From Caprella mutica (Eukaryota > Arthropoda > Malacostraca > Amphipoda > Caprellidae): a stretch of 64,000 nucleotides of DNA. Below are positions 49,901-52,782 of the stretch, one piece after another. The number at the start of each line of letters is the position of its first letter. Position 1 is the first letter of the stretch. The stretch spans positions 456,153-520,152 of the forward strand of contig CANNZV010000122.1 in NCBI GenBank assembly GCA_947561585.1, given 5' to 3'. Under the pieces are notes generated by a model. It was not told the DNA's origin. It saw only the letters and a program-made list of their open reading frames with translations, and did not search any database. A program made the translations under genes and the position numbers.

Positions 49901-50237
49901 CACTATAATCTAAATTTGAGTTATCGCTGCTAAATGAGGTACATCCATCCATGTTATAGCGAATAAGAATGGAAGAGGTACAATTTAATGCAGGATTCCG
50001 ATCCTCTACATTTAGATTCTCCTTAAGAGATTTACCAGTAAAATTATCATTGAAATTTGCAAACGAGATGCTGAAGGAATCTTCAACATTTTCATTATTT
50101 GAGTATTCAGAATAATCTGGTTTAAAAGATGTCAGAACAATTGCCGCAAAGAATAAAAATACGGCGGAAAGAATATTCCATTTAGGGACAGTACCCGGCT
50201 GGAAAAAATTCTTTAATGTGTGTATGCCTGGAATCAT
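25938..50237 (-). CDS. Giant (8099-residue) T9SS-secreted multidomain adhesin
   Basis: One uninterrupted 24.3-kb frame, roughly 0.85 MDa. A signal/anchor segment (about 20-40) is followed by a beta-sandwich region (about 85-285) and two VHL-beta-like domains (about 292-358 and 428-498), each linked to a Cys-rich DNNPC-type motif. A jelly-roll-like domain (about 505-730) and 8 HYR-like repeats (about 767-1405) come next. Then come 10 SdrD_B/Cna-B-like repeats (about 1531-2715), 54 more HYR-like repeats (2716-about 6984) and 8 SprB repeats (about 6987-7582). One SdrD_B repeat (about 7583-7724), a PKD-like domain (about 7828-7910), an Fn3-like module and a T9SS sorting domain (about 8020-8099; HVFPNPATEY ... 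PAGTYLIWVRY) complete it. By analogy with SprB and large repeat adhesins, it should be a surface filament for adhesion, gliding or prey/particle contact. Repeats keep the frame throughout, which argues for selection. Confidence 0.93.
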   Translation of the reverse strand: MIPGIHTLKNFFQPGTVPKWNILSAVFLFFAAIVLTSFKPDYSEYSNNENVEDSFSISFANFNDNFTGKSLKENLNVEDRNPALNCTSSILIRYNMDGCTSFSSDNSNLDYSEFTPIYPNNGGFNTVNATGVYRQAGAHSCIAGQGGSTAAACFGVGGLTTFQDNSNYAIRFEVTLDPANVGQLTALKFHEWAPDHFSHLSGSSGTNNYPRKYGIRVLRENSEIFKQTDINTTSNWSLESFDFSNNPAFEITSTTTFKFELLAYDAVGNGGQISAWDLDNIKIEGCAQNACTSQLTINNNGDCHLEIYEWLSTGDVFTANLEAGQSYTVNTHEGAMWRVTNGDWNNLVFDESYTINGCNNQTWNLNPTYCDPCTNLGGDSDNDGVCDNNDCQPNNPNVPATVGSSCNDNNPCTINDVYVTECDCEGTVKEPKLTIVNNGSCPVELYHWLSGGDVFTANINAGGNFTVDTYDGAMWRVKYGNDWQNLLFDESYTVSGCNDQTWTVTANYCVPSNCSITSPGSVNLTCSDDTSPNFTGYPTIACDNGGTCQRTAGYHELDYQVFDNTTTNDWSFGQGWQIGAGCTPSCGLAPNAFIDFTNMYYDYDRRLTSPVFDACCMDYVQIDYCIRSDLYTSAGAPTQYMDVQYKVANGNWQTLKTYQSVNGQTNDFNEDDLLIPGAAGNTLRIRFRVRGPGGNFTLGGWGVDRLRVEGNSSGCSNPISANDFNIDYNDTQSGTCPQIITRTWTATPIINTGTGVLTTTQTISIIDQTAPDVMNVPANVTIQCDETAPISAPTFMDICDANLDVVFAENIQVGLCDDNTTLVRTWTATDDCGNARTATQLVTRIDTTDPILQVAPADMSAECDEIPAPANLTATDNCDNDVLVTFNENRINGTCDDNYTLERIWIATDNCGNTVQETQTITVADQTPPVFDLLPDVTLECSDNLTPPNPVVTDNCDADVTVILNDEFRTNLSCTDNYTLTRVWTATDNCGNQSTYTQVATIEDTTAPSITAPADDTVLCDDVPAPATIGANDNCDNDVTVTFAEVRTDGDCPNNYTLTRTWTATDNCGNVSSDSQVLTVIDATGPEILDIPQSMTVECDEFQPAPTLQITDNCDANATITLDEEMQLGVCDDNYTVIRTWTAVDACGNTTTAIQVVTVTDTKSPELAGIPADVTVECSAIPTPAQPTASDNCDTDVLIEFEEFTSPMSNGDCSDNNFTITRIWKATDNCGNTDVAQQVILVEDTTDPVLGNFPSDITVECDAIPAPFQPTATDNCDDNVTIDFSETSTKTNTGECSDDSYVITRTWVATDNCGNIDTYIRTITVQDTTDPELVNVPANITINTLPAPAPADNVSATDNCDGAVTVTFEETIGEGCIYEIVRTWTATDNCGNTDVQSQTITVELDPQAGTLDIDDSLVCLAPAGNGVVSATPNGDANVPTGFDVIYILTSGDGLVIEQTNSTPTFTALTPGKYTIHTLLYVADANDPNFLDLSIVVPGTTTGFDVNALLQQGGGLLCGSLDVAGAMVNVDACDAKIGDMAFEDLNGNGIMDAGEPGIEGVIVNLEGTTDDGEAVFASVMTDANGKYVFENLAPGDYKLTFITPIGFEPTYANEGGDDANDSDADPTTGMTVVENLESGEDNPTYDAGFIKLAKIGDMVFEDLNGNGIMEAGEPGIANVPVTLTGTTGNGTPVTLTTSTDADGKYIFEDLTPGSYKLTFGTPTGFAPTYANEGGDDANDSDADPTTGMTDFEDLTSGEENTTYDAGFYQPAKIGDLAFIDTNANGVQDTGEQGLGGVEVTLTGTTGNGTPITQTAFTDANGNYTFDNLTPGDYKLTFISPTGYITTYANEGGDDTNDSDADPTTGMAVFETLVSGEDNPTYDAGFYESAKIGDMVFVDKNGNGIMDFGEEGIEGVEITLTGNTGNGTPVTLTTSTDTDGKYIFENLAPGEYKLTFETPAGYEITYLDEGGNDNSDSDIDPATGMTIVEILESGENNTTYDAGYYEPARIGNFVFEDLNANGIQEVGEPGIEGIGVTLTGTTGNGTPVTLTATTDANGEYYFNDLVPGEYKLTFDSFGGFIPTYANEGTDDALDSDADVANGMTVIEVLESGEDNPTYDAGFYKSGKIGDTVFEDLNGNGIQDAGEPGIEGVEITLTGTTGNGTPVTLTATTDSNGEYIFEDLAPGEYKLTFVKPTGYETTYANEGGDDANDSDVDPLSNMTEFTIIESGETDNTLDAGYYQPARIGNFVFEDKNANGLQDTDEPGIGGVEVTLTGATGNGTPVTLTAFTDANGEYYFNDLRPGEYKLTFGTPADFIPTYANEGGDDTNDSDADPTTGMTVFEILTSGEDNPTYDAGFFKSAKIGDMVFEDLNGNGIMDFGEPGIEGVEITLTGTTGNGTPVTLTTSTDADGKYIFEDLAPGSYKLTFTTPNGLVNTYLDEGGNDNSDSDVDPATGMTIVETLESGETNLTYDAGYYEPAKIGNFVFVDENANGIQDIGELGIEGVTVTLTGTTGNGTPVNEVLLTDSNGQYTFDNLVPGEYKLTFSADPLYQTTVANFGGDDTLDSDVDPTTGMTTIEVLTSGEDNDTYDAGYYVFGKIGNFVWLDCNNDGLQSPGEEGIENVTVHLFGATGSGSAVGLTTQTDANGNYEFDNLVPGTYLITIDLPTPPGGYAFALQDQGTEEGFDSDFDSSGATDDITITSGLINNNIDAGLIDVEAPTFAGIPVDVTVECDAIPAPATPTATDNLDLDVDIVFSETTTQSGNTADCQNNTFTITRTWTATDNCGNVTVETQIITVEDTTAPVLSGVPADETVECDAVPAPATPTALDNCDVEATITFVENRIDGNCEDNYQLERIWTATDNCGNSSSETQIITVQDTTNPELFAVPANVTVECDLVPAPAEPFATDNCDADVDIAFEEVRTDGTCPDSYTLTRTWTATDNCGNTDVKVQVITVQDITAPALFDVPANVTVECDAVPAPSTAPFADDNCDTDVTITVADLRIDGNCADNYSIERTWTATDNCGNSTTGTQVITVQDTTDPLLAGVPAAITVECNAVPGPATPTASDNCDADVTITYEEVRTDGNCADNYTLTRTWTATDNCGNTDVQSQVITVQDTTDPVLAGIPAAITVECDAVPAPATPTASDNCDADVTIDFQEVRTDGNCANNYTLTRTWTATDNCGNTDVQSQTITVQDTTDPVLAGVPGDLIVECDAIPALANPTATDNCDASPIVSFEEIRIDGNCEDNYTLTRTWTATDECGNATSQTQTITVQDTTNPELVGVPANVTVECDLVPAPAQPQAIDNCDADVTIDFAEVRTDGACEDTYTLTRTWTATDNCGNTDVKVQVINVQDTTAPALFDVPAAITVECDAVPAPSTAPFADDNCDNDVEITFFQIQSDGPCADSYTIERIWTATDNCGNSTSGSQIITVQDTTDPLLAGVPADETVECNAVPGPATPTASDNCDADVTITYEEVRTDGNCADNYTLTRTWTATDNCGNTDVQSQTITVQDTTDPSLAGVPANTTVECDAVPAPAQPTASDNCDADVTITFEEVRTDGTCPDSYTLTRTWTATDNCGNTDVQSQTITVQDTTDPVLAGVPGDVIVECNAVPALANPTATDNCDASPIVSFEEIRTDGVCEDTYTLTRTWTATDACGNASSQTQTITVQDTTNPELVGVPGNVTVECDLVPAPATPEAIDNCDADVTIDFVEVRTDGACEDTYTLTRTWTATDNCGNTDVKVQVINVQDTTAPALFDIPANVTAECDAVPAESTAPFADDNCDSDVEITFAEVIINGNCADNYTIERTWTATDNCGNATSGTQIITIQDTTNPVLSGVPAGETVECDAVPAPATPTAADNCDADVTIDFVEVRTDGGCEDSYTLTRTWTATDNCGNQDIQSQQIIVIDTTDPVLAGIPADTTVECDAIPAPATPTAADNCDADVTIDFNVEIVPGNCPDSYTMIRTWTATDNCGNTDVQSQTITVQDTTDPTLAGVPANVTVECNAVPAAAQPTATDNCDPNPAITFEEVRTDGACEDTYTLTRTWTATDACGNATSQTQTINVQDTTNPVLSGVPANTTVECNAVPAPAGPTVNDNCDNDVDVVFNEVRTDGACEDTYTLTRTWTATDNCGNATTQTQIINVQDTTDPVLSGVPANTTVECNAIPAAATPTANDNCDTDVEIDFAEVISNQICEDSYTITRTWTATDNCGNATVESQIITVQDTTDPVLSGVPANATVECDAIPAVATPTANDNCDTDVEIVFAEVISNQICEDSYTITRTWTATDNCGNTTVESQIITVQDTTDPVLDGVPASVTVECDNVPAIAQPTASDNCDTDVEVTFFQIQSDGNCADNYTITRIWTATDNCGNSVSQEQVITVQDTTDPVLSELPLDITVECDAVPAPTQPTATDNCDTDVDIDFSEVRTDGACDDTYTLTRTWTATDNCGNTDLHVQVISVQDTTDPTLAGVPADATVDCDNVPAPAQPTAADNCDTDVTITLVETTTDGGCTDNYTITRTWTATDNCGNTTSQTQTLTIQDNTNPTIAGVPADATVECDAVPAPAQPTAADNCDVDVELNYEEVRTDGSCEDNYTLTRTWTATDNCGNTTVETQVITVQDTRNPALIGVPADETVECNNIPVAAQPIANDNCDTDVDIAFEEEIIAGNCTDNYQIVRTWTATDNCGNQDVKVQTITVQDTTDPTLIGVPGNTTVECDAIPTPLQIGTDITSTDNCDTDVEIVLEETILPGICTDNYTISRKYTATDNCGNATVQIQIITVEDNTAPTIEGVPADVIADCDEVPTAPAAGTIIVTDNCDTDVQVTFSEIINPGACADSYTLKRIWTAYDNCGNITVKTQNITVSDVTPPTLVGVPANTQVDCNTIPTQPTPGTVTATDNCDVNVNIIYFEELIEGACEDSYVLKRTWTATDNCGNEVVGTQIITVGDASAPTLAGVPADATADCNNIPAIAQPTATDDCDADVTIEFVETITPGSCVNSYILTRTWTATDNCGNAAVEVQNITVEDNEAPILAGIPADATADCNSIPAAPANVVANDNCDTDVTIEFVETQDAGGCANSYTLTRTWTATDACGNTSSASQTISVGDATAPELVNVPTNVTVECNAIPAIATNVSATDICDTNPLVTFEEVVTPGACLDEQTITRTWTATDACGNSVSASQIITVQDTTDPVIAGIPADVTVDCNQVPAPAVPFTNDNCDTDIDVDFEETSTPDGCGFILTRTWTATDNCGNSATATQTITVTSDEPTLSGAPANVTVECDAIPDAAILTASSTCIANVPVIFTENIIDGACANSYTIERTWSTDAGCGTAASYTQIITVNDNTNPTLVNIPADATVECNAIPAIATNIAANDNCDINPLVSFNEVVTPGACSEAYTLTRTWTATDACGNSVSQSQIITVQDTQDPVIAGVPADVTVDCNQVPAPAVPFVNDNCDTDVDVDFAETSVEDGCGLIITRTWTATDNCGNSVEASQIITVNGDEPTLSSLPADQTVECNNVPTAASVTASSSCLGNVDVTFTEVINEGACSDSYTIERTWTTNAGCGTAASHTQIITVQDTQLPILAGIPADVEAACGNIPAPAQPVATDNCDTDVEITFSETSVENGCGLIITRTWIATDDCGNSVEASQTITTSDDEDPILVGVPANTSLNCSATIPAAAIVTATDNCDVDVTIDFAEVTTPGACADSYILTRTWTATDDCGNTVSASQEISIGDNEDPTLAGVPANLTVSCDAIPAPATPVATDACDTDVEISFVETNTPGICANAYTLTRTWTATDNCGNSVEASQTITVEDNTNPVLINVPADVAVDCNAIPAIATNVAANDNCDINPLVSFNEVVTPGACAEAQVITRTWIATDACGNSVSATQTITVEDNEAPILAGIPADVNGVPCDLVPAPATPFVNDNCDTDVQVDFNEVSTPDGCGYILTRTWTATDNCGNTTEGVQVITVTADEPTLAGVPSDLTVECNNIPAATSVTANSNCLGNVEVIFTENIIPGVCENSYTIERTWTTNAGCGTAASATQTITVEDTQQPILAGVPTDITVDCGNVPTSASPIATDNCDVNIDLTYNEIQTPLACGYTLTRTWIATDNCGNSIEASQVITVEDNEDPILIGIPADLDVPCNEIPPVAANVTVTDNCTTNISIDFAETNTPGQCANSYTLTRTWTATDDCGNIATGTQIINVGDNEAPVLIDVPSNITIECSAVTQAPYVGATDDCDFDVEVLLSEVETPLACGYLITRTWTATDACGNTTSAIQEVTVTDSEAPSLWEVPADLTVDCNAIPAVDPNVGVLDDCDANATLDFVETQSPLACGYTITRTWTATDACGNSASESQIITVTDNNDPTILGVPADATYSCNETIPTAQNITATDICDTDVDISFSEIITPGACADGYIITRTWTATDDCGNTVSASQNITIEDLVAPVLAGVPTNVMVDCGNVPAPATPVATDNCDNNVDISFDESSVQDGCNLIITRTWTATDNCGNATSASQTIIVQSEAATLSALPADITVECDEVPAIADLSATDGCTGLPVQLDFVENIIPGSCENSYTIERIWSVASSCGNGVSHTQLITVEDTRNPGLIGVPADAIVECGNIPTPATVTGNDNCDTNVDVSFNEINTPTACGYILERTWTATDNCGNSISATQTITVEDQTDPVLVGVPTDLSVGCNGVPPAAANVTATDNCDVNIQVEFAETQEAGTCADSYTLTRTWTATDACGNSVSASQIITVGDNDAPTLVGIPGDVTVECGNIPVIADPAASDDCDTDVDISFNEINTPTACGFTLERTWTATDNCGNVASVTQTITIGDNTPPVLAGIPANITVECGNIPAIGNPVANDNCDTDVTITFNETNTPGACVDAYTLTRTWTATDDCGNITEGVQIITVQDNINPTLIGVPNNLDVDLTIGQTIPSVPTVTGTDNCDTNVDVEFTENQSGTGCSYTLERTWTATDDCGNSVSATQTINVTGGLNVTETHVDATCGQSNGSIDLTVNGGIAPITFNWNNGIGNIEDPSGLPAGIYEVTVTDASGCDATLSITIEGAGTLQVTETHIDATCGQSNGSIDLTVTNGIAPITYTWNNGIGNIEDPSGLPAGTYEVTVSDASGCDATLTIELQGTGNLTVNVNANMVSCFGGNDGSIDLTVGGGTAPFTFNWTAGIGNTGNPTGLVAGSYNVTITDANGCSTSTGANVNQPQELTLYIAPTNIGCNTTTGSATANVGGGTLPYSYAWSNGQTTQTATNLAAGTYDVIVTDANGCVISLNTTIEQITGLTVNIGSADVSCNGGNDGGATANVSGGQAPYTYAWSNGQTSSTIANLMAGTYEVTATDFNGCTGEATVTIVEPLSALNLNITGTGGACNGGLGMAAVMVDGGTPDYTYAWSNGQTTASIENLTMGTYTVTVTDANGCFDQAEITLTMDMGLGVMLSKTDVSCFGGNDGTVTATAMGGEAPYSYAWSNGETNATIMNLEAGFYTVTVTDNGGCTGVETIQVISAPQLILSISSTDVTPLGNDGSATVSGIGGTNPYQYIWSNGQSTSTITGLTVGTYTVTVIDANGCFEVGQVDVNAGAPLGDVNIGNYVWFDADRDGIQDANEIGFNNVTVRLISAGPDGNFGTVDDEIVATEITANNPITGEAGYYLFENVAAGQYQIEFVSNSLPNGYQFSIPNQGGNDAQDSDANQNTGRTSTFIVAAGQNQDMNFDAGIHPECNNVTNGGAIMTTQTICAGDIPTILVNDIYPTGGSGELEYIWLTNTTGSPFSNTDPSWTIIQSANGETYQPGALYETTFFVRCVRREGCTDYLGESNTVSILVNELPTLEITEAPSTLCLSESGSFQAAYAGAGATYLWNFGAGALPQTSTDRTVFDLSYTTPGIKTVTLTVERFGCSISIDYELEVANCLNSFEYTAFVAQPTPNGTEVQLDWSTIYEVNNSNLFLQHSKNGDVYSTFEVREANGSAQQANSYVAIHAEPFYGVNYYRIKYVAPNGTTVYSKVETVVFDNGTSDIHVFPNPATEYTYVEILTELTEDATIEVVDMTGRVLQTQVVADGFRTYRVDLSEYPAGTYLIWVRYNKWRKDVERVVKITE
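27490..29285 (-). repeat. SprB repeat array (8 copies)
   Basis: Eight units of about 70-75 residues with (V/T)....C.G.N(D/G)GS.....GG..P..Y.WSNGQ(T/S).....L.AGTY.VTVTDANGC. This is the repeat of the Flavobacterium gliding adhesin SprB. Confidence 0.93.
29285..42092 (-). repeat. HYR-like repeat array 2 (54 copies, with higher-order blocks)
   Basis: I count 54 tandem units of about 79 residues. Each has a four-cysteine pattern V-E-C ... D-N-C ... C ... D-(N/A)-C-G-N and usually the core NYTLTRTWTATDNCGN. Unlike canonical HYR domains, the CP near the start is replaced by GVPA. Higher-order structure is plain: a five-unit block of about 1190 bp occurs three times (about 38040-41610), and a three-unit block of about 705 bp occurs three times (34230-34930, 33520-34230, 32110-32815). 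Confidence 0.92.
42090..45645 (-). repeat. SdrD_B/Cna-B-like repeat array (10 copies)
   Basis: Ten tandem units of about 118 residues, each opening (K/R)IG(D/N)..F.D.N.NG(I/L/V)(Q/M) and containing GVEVTLTGTTGNGTPVTLT, DANGEY.F.(D/N)L.PGEYKLTF and a closing SGE(D/E)N.TYDAG(F/Y). In SdrD and related adhesins such B repeats bind calcium in Asp-rich loops and act as rigid spacers. Units alternate between DxNGNGI and ExNANGI types, indicating dimer-wise duplication. Confidence 0.92.
46020..47945 (-). repeat. HYR-like repeat array 1 (8 copies)
   Basis: Eight units of about 80 residues (protein about 767-1405), each with D-x-T-x-P...VP.....V.C(D/S)...P.P......DNCD..V...(E)....C.DN.(T)(L/I).R.W.A.D.CGN. 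They are more diverged from each other than the units of array 2. Confidence 0.88.
48740..49370 (-). repeat. Two VHL-beta-like domains with Cys-rich linkers
   Basis: Both copies read as N-G-x-C-x-(L/V)-E-(I/L)-Y-x-W-L-S-x-G-D-V-F-x-A-N-(L/I)-x-A-G, then V.T..GAMWRV....W.NL.FDESYT..GCN.QTW. The asparagine-rich opening, turn and terminal strand resemble the beta domain of the VHL tumour-suppressor fold known in bacterial secreted proteins. Identification is by eye only. Confidence 0.5.
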
Positions 50238-50849
50238 GATATTGATGGTTTGGTAAAAAATCGATTTATATTCTATAATTTTTAACTCGAAAAAATTCTT
50301 TACTAAAGCTTATTAAGTGGGGGAAATCTGGTGGGAGAAAAAATCCAAATATCTCAACAGCAAAAACTAATTAGAACCTAGAGGGTAATTCTAATTAGTG
50401 TATTTTTTTGTTCAAAAGTTTTTTAGAAATCTGGAGGAAGAAACATTTACTATAAATCATTCGAAATCAGTTACATATGAGGTAGGAGGATACCGATTTC
50501 AATGTCACAAAAAATAATGTAGACTAGTTTTCAGGTATAAAAATAACCCTAATCCACATCTGTAACAAGCAAAATTTCATAGTAATCATAAAAAAAAATC
50601 AAAGTCATATTATTCTTTTTGTAAAAGTATTACCTCAAATAATTCAATAACAACACTTTATACGTATAATTATTTTTTAAATTGGTAAAATTTAAATATG
50701 ATATTTTTTTGAAAAATATCATTTTTGTGAATAGATTACGGTACGAGAGATGAATTCCTGAATAAAAAAGTGATTTCTATCTTCTTTAAGTAGGTTACTA
50801 ATAGGCGTCACAGTTCTAAGAAAATCAAAAACTTTTGTAGGTTTGAAAT
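50238..50849. promoter_or_regulatory. Divergent regulatory region with three palindromes
   Basis: This gene-free 612-bp region must hold promoters for the giant adhesin (-) and the lipoprotein/TIR operon (+). Three dyads are visible: ACTAATTAGAA/TTCTAATTAGT (50366-50376 and 50389-50399, 12-nt spacer), the 12-bp palindrome TTATACGTATAA (50658-50669), and ATGATATTTTT-ttg-AAAAATATCAT (50698-50722) followed by a T run. Any could be an operator; the first and third could also act as terminators. No clear TAnnTTTG box was assigned. Confidence 0.5.
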
Positions 50850-52058
50850 ATGAAAGGTTATATTATTTTTTTTTCAGTTCTCTTACTTGCTTTTTTTTCT
50901 TGTAAAAAAAACACTCAAAACATTCGTCTGGAAAAGGGAATGGTCATTACAGAATCGGTGACGGTTGCTAAGGATACTTTTCGAATAAATAGTGCTGTGA
51001 ATCGAAAAGAACCAGCCTTGACTATTATGGGAAATGATATAACTATTGATTTTCAAGGAGCAGTTTTACAAGGTTCTAATGATGCTAATATCCCAAGTGA
51101 TATCTACGGAATTGGAATAATTATTAATGGAAATAATATTGAGATTAAAAATCTCCATATTCATGGTTATCAAGTGGGTGTACTTGCGGTGGGTGTAGAT
51201 GGAATAAAAATCTTAGATTCTGAATTCAGTTATAATTTCAGATGCAATGCTTTTTTAGAAGAAGAAAATCAAAATGACAACTGTGGCATAGGAATAAAAA
51301 ACAATAATTCAATAGGTGGCGTTGTATTTGACAATTGTAAAAATATTATATTTAAAGATAATATTGTTCAACAAAACCAAATTGGAATCCGCCTATCAAA
51401 TTGTGAAAATGGAAAAATTTACAATAACCAAATTACACATAATTCGCATACTGGATTATTTGATAGTGGCTCTTCTAATTTATTAATTATGCATAATTTC
51501 TTAGATTGGAATCGAGAGTTTGGAATCAGATGCTCTTTACAAAGTAAAAATAACATCATCGCTTATAATTCTATTACTCATGTTCCTTTTAATGAGCCTG
51601 CAAAAAATCAAGGATTTAATAACAACCATTTTCCTTTTGATCCTCCGAAAACACCTGACTCATTATCAATAAAATTTCCTCCACATCCTGATGGTCAAAA
51701 TACTGATGAATTTCCAAGTCCATTCAAAGGTGAAAAATATTTTCTTTTTAATGAATGGGGGCCATATAATTTTAAATACCCATCCATTTGGTTACGTGAA
51801 ATTAATGATGATAAATACACTTTCGCTATATTCGGTCCTGAAGGAAATTGGAAAATTGTAGATGGAAAAGGCTTTGTGCAAACTTCTAGACAAAGCGGAA
51901 GTATGCCAGCAACTATCGTCGCCACAAAAGCAATTAATAATGAAGAACCATTATCTTTAGATTTAGAATTTATTGGAGTGGAATTTATGGATCAATTTGG
52001 ACGTAAGAATTTTAGAGGAAAAACTTATAAATTTGGCTTTAAAAACAAAGGAGACTAA
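50850..52058 (+). CDS. Parallel beta-helix lipoprotein
   Basis: 402 residues with a lipoprotein signal (MKGYIIFFSVLLLAFFSCKK; lipobox cysteine about 18), so it is likely membrane-anchored. Residues about 50-250 form a right-handed parallel beta-helix of PbH1/NosD type, with successive rungs such as GNNIEIKNLHIHGYQVGVL, GIKILDSEFSYN and IGIRLSNCENGKIYNNQITHN. The C-terminal about 140 residues are a separate domain with aromatic and proline-rich segments and no recognised family. Beta-helices of this type bind or process polysaccharide, but no catalytic set was identified. The next gene, encoding a TIR protein, starts 8 bp after the stop codon, so the two are very likely co-transcribed. Confidence 0.85.
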   Translation: MKGYIIFFSVLLLAFFSCKKNTQNIRLEKGMVITESVTVAKDTFRINSAVNRKEPALTIMGNDITIDFQGAVLQGSNDANIPSDIYGIGIIINGNNIEIKNLHIHGYQVGVLAVGVDGIKILDSEFSYNFRCNAFLEEENQNDNCGIGIKNNNSIGGVVFDNCKNIIFKDNIVQQNQIGIRLSNCENGKIYNNQITHNSHTGLFDSGSSNLLIMHNFLDWNREFGIRCSLQSKNNIIAYNSITHVPFNEPAKNQGFNNNHFPFDPPKTPDSLSIKFPPHPDGQNTDEFPSPFKGEKYFLFNEWGPYNFKYPSIWLREINDDKYTFAIFGPEGNWKIVDGKGFVQTSRQSGSMPATIVATKAINNEEPLSLDLEFIGVEFMDQFGRKNFRGKTYKFGFKNKGD

Positions 52059-52066
52059 TTGAGAAA

Positions 52067-52582
52067 ATGAGTACGAGATATCAAGGAACAAAGATTTATA
52101 TGAGTTATGCTTATGTCGATAATCAGAATTTTTTGACTGATGATCGAGGTTGGATTTCTGCGTTTAGGGATGATCTGGAAAATGAACTTTCTTTTCTTTT
52201 AGGAAAAATCTCACCCATCACTATCTTTCACGATAAGCAATTCAGCAACCCTAACCTACTGACTATCAAATACATACGTAATACTGATATTTTTATAGCC
52301 ATCGGTACTCCTGCTTATTTCCTTTCTGACTTTTGTCAAAAAGAGTTACAATTATTTTTAAATACTAATGATAGTCAAGCTTACCAACGAATCTTTTTAG
52401 TAGATAAAAGACCTTTTGAGGAGGATACTTTACAGGTATCTTTGCCTTATAAAAATTTCTTTCCGTTTTATGATTTAGAAAAAGGTGACGAGTGGAGTAG
52501 AAATATTGCGAAGGGAAATTATTTTAGTCAAATTCAAAAATTAGCTTTGCAAATTCAGAAGTCTGTCGCAGCTTTTAAGTAA
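52067..52582 (+). CDS. Small TIR-domain protein
   Basis: 171 residues, almost entirely one TIR domain. It has strand A and box 1 KIYMSYAYVDNQ (9-20), then GWISAFRDDLENELSFLLG (28-46), strand D TDIFIAIGTPAYFLS (73-87) and the SDFCQKEL segment. Glu93 in that segment aligns with the usual catalytic glutamate of NAD-cleaving TIR domains. There is no partner domain, membrane helix or signal peptide, so it should be cytoplasmic. Bacterial TIR proteins often serve in anti-phage or stress signalling; others are scaffolds. Being coupled to a surface beta-helix lipoprotein is unusual and may be accidental. The 3' end overlaps the arm of a long fold-back. Confidence 0.8.
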   Translation: MSTRYQGTKIYMSYAYVDNQNFLTDDRGWISAFRDDLENELSFLLGKISPITIFHDKQFSNPNLLTIKYIRNTDIFIAIGTPAYFLSDFCQKELQLFLNTNDSQAYQRIFLVDKRPFEEDTLQVSLPYKNFFPFYDLEKGDEWSRNIAKGNYFSQIQKLALQIQKSVAAFK

Positions 52583-52716
52583 CGCGACTCTCCCGAGTCG
52601 TGACGATTTTCGACAAACACGTTCGAAAATATTAGAATAATAGTGTTTTGTCGGAAATCGTTGGACGTGTTTGTCGAAAATCGTCACGACTCGGGAGAGT
52701 CGCGTTACTTAAAGCT
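52570..52716. repeat. Long fold-back inverted repeat overlapping a stop codon
   Basis: The arms 52570-52622 and 52665-52716 are complementary over about 52 bp with one 1-base bulge and a 42-nt loop. The left arm covers the last four codons of the TIR gene. A shorter palindrome CGACTC-tcc-CGAGTCG lies inside each arm. The 14-mer ACGATTTTCGACAA is shared with the fold-back at 21888. Confidence 0.95.
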
Positions 52717-52720
52717 GGAG

Positions 52721-52757
52721 AAAAAAAAAGCCTTGTAAGACTTTTAACTTACAAGGC
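52721..52757 (-). terminator. Intrinsic terminator of the 2292-residue T9SS gene
   Basis: On the minus strand GCCTTGTAAG pairs with CTTACAAGGC around an 8-nt loop, followed by nine T. It lies 25 bp after the stop codon. Confidence 0.93.
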
Positions 52758-52782
52758 ACACATTGTGTTTCAAAAGGTTTCT

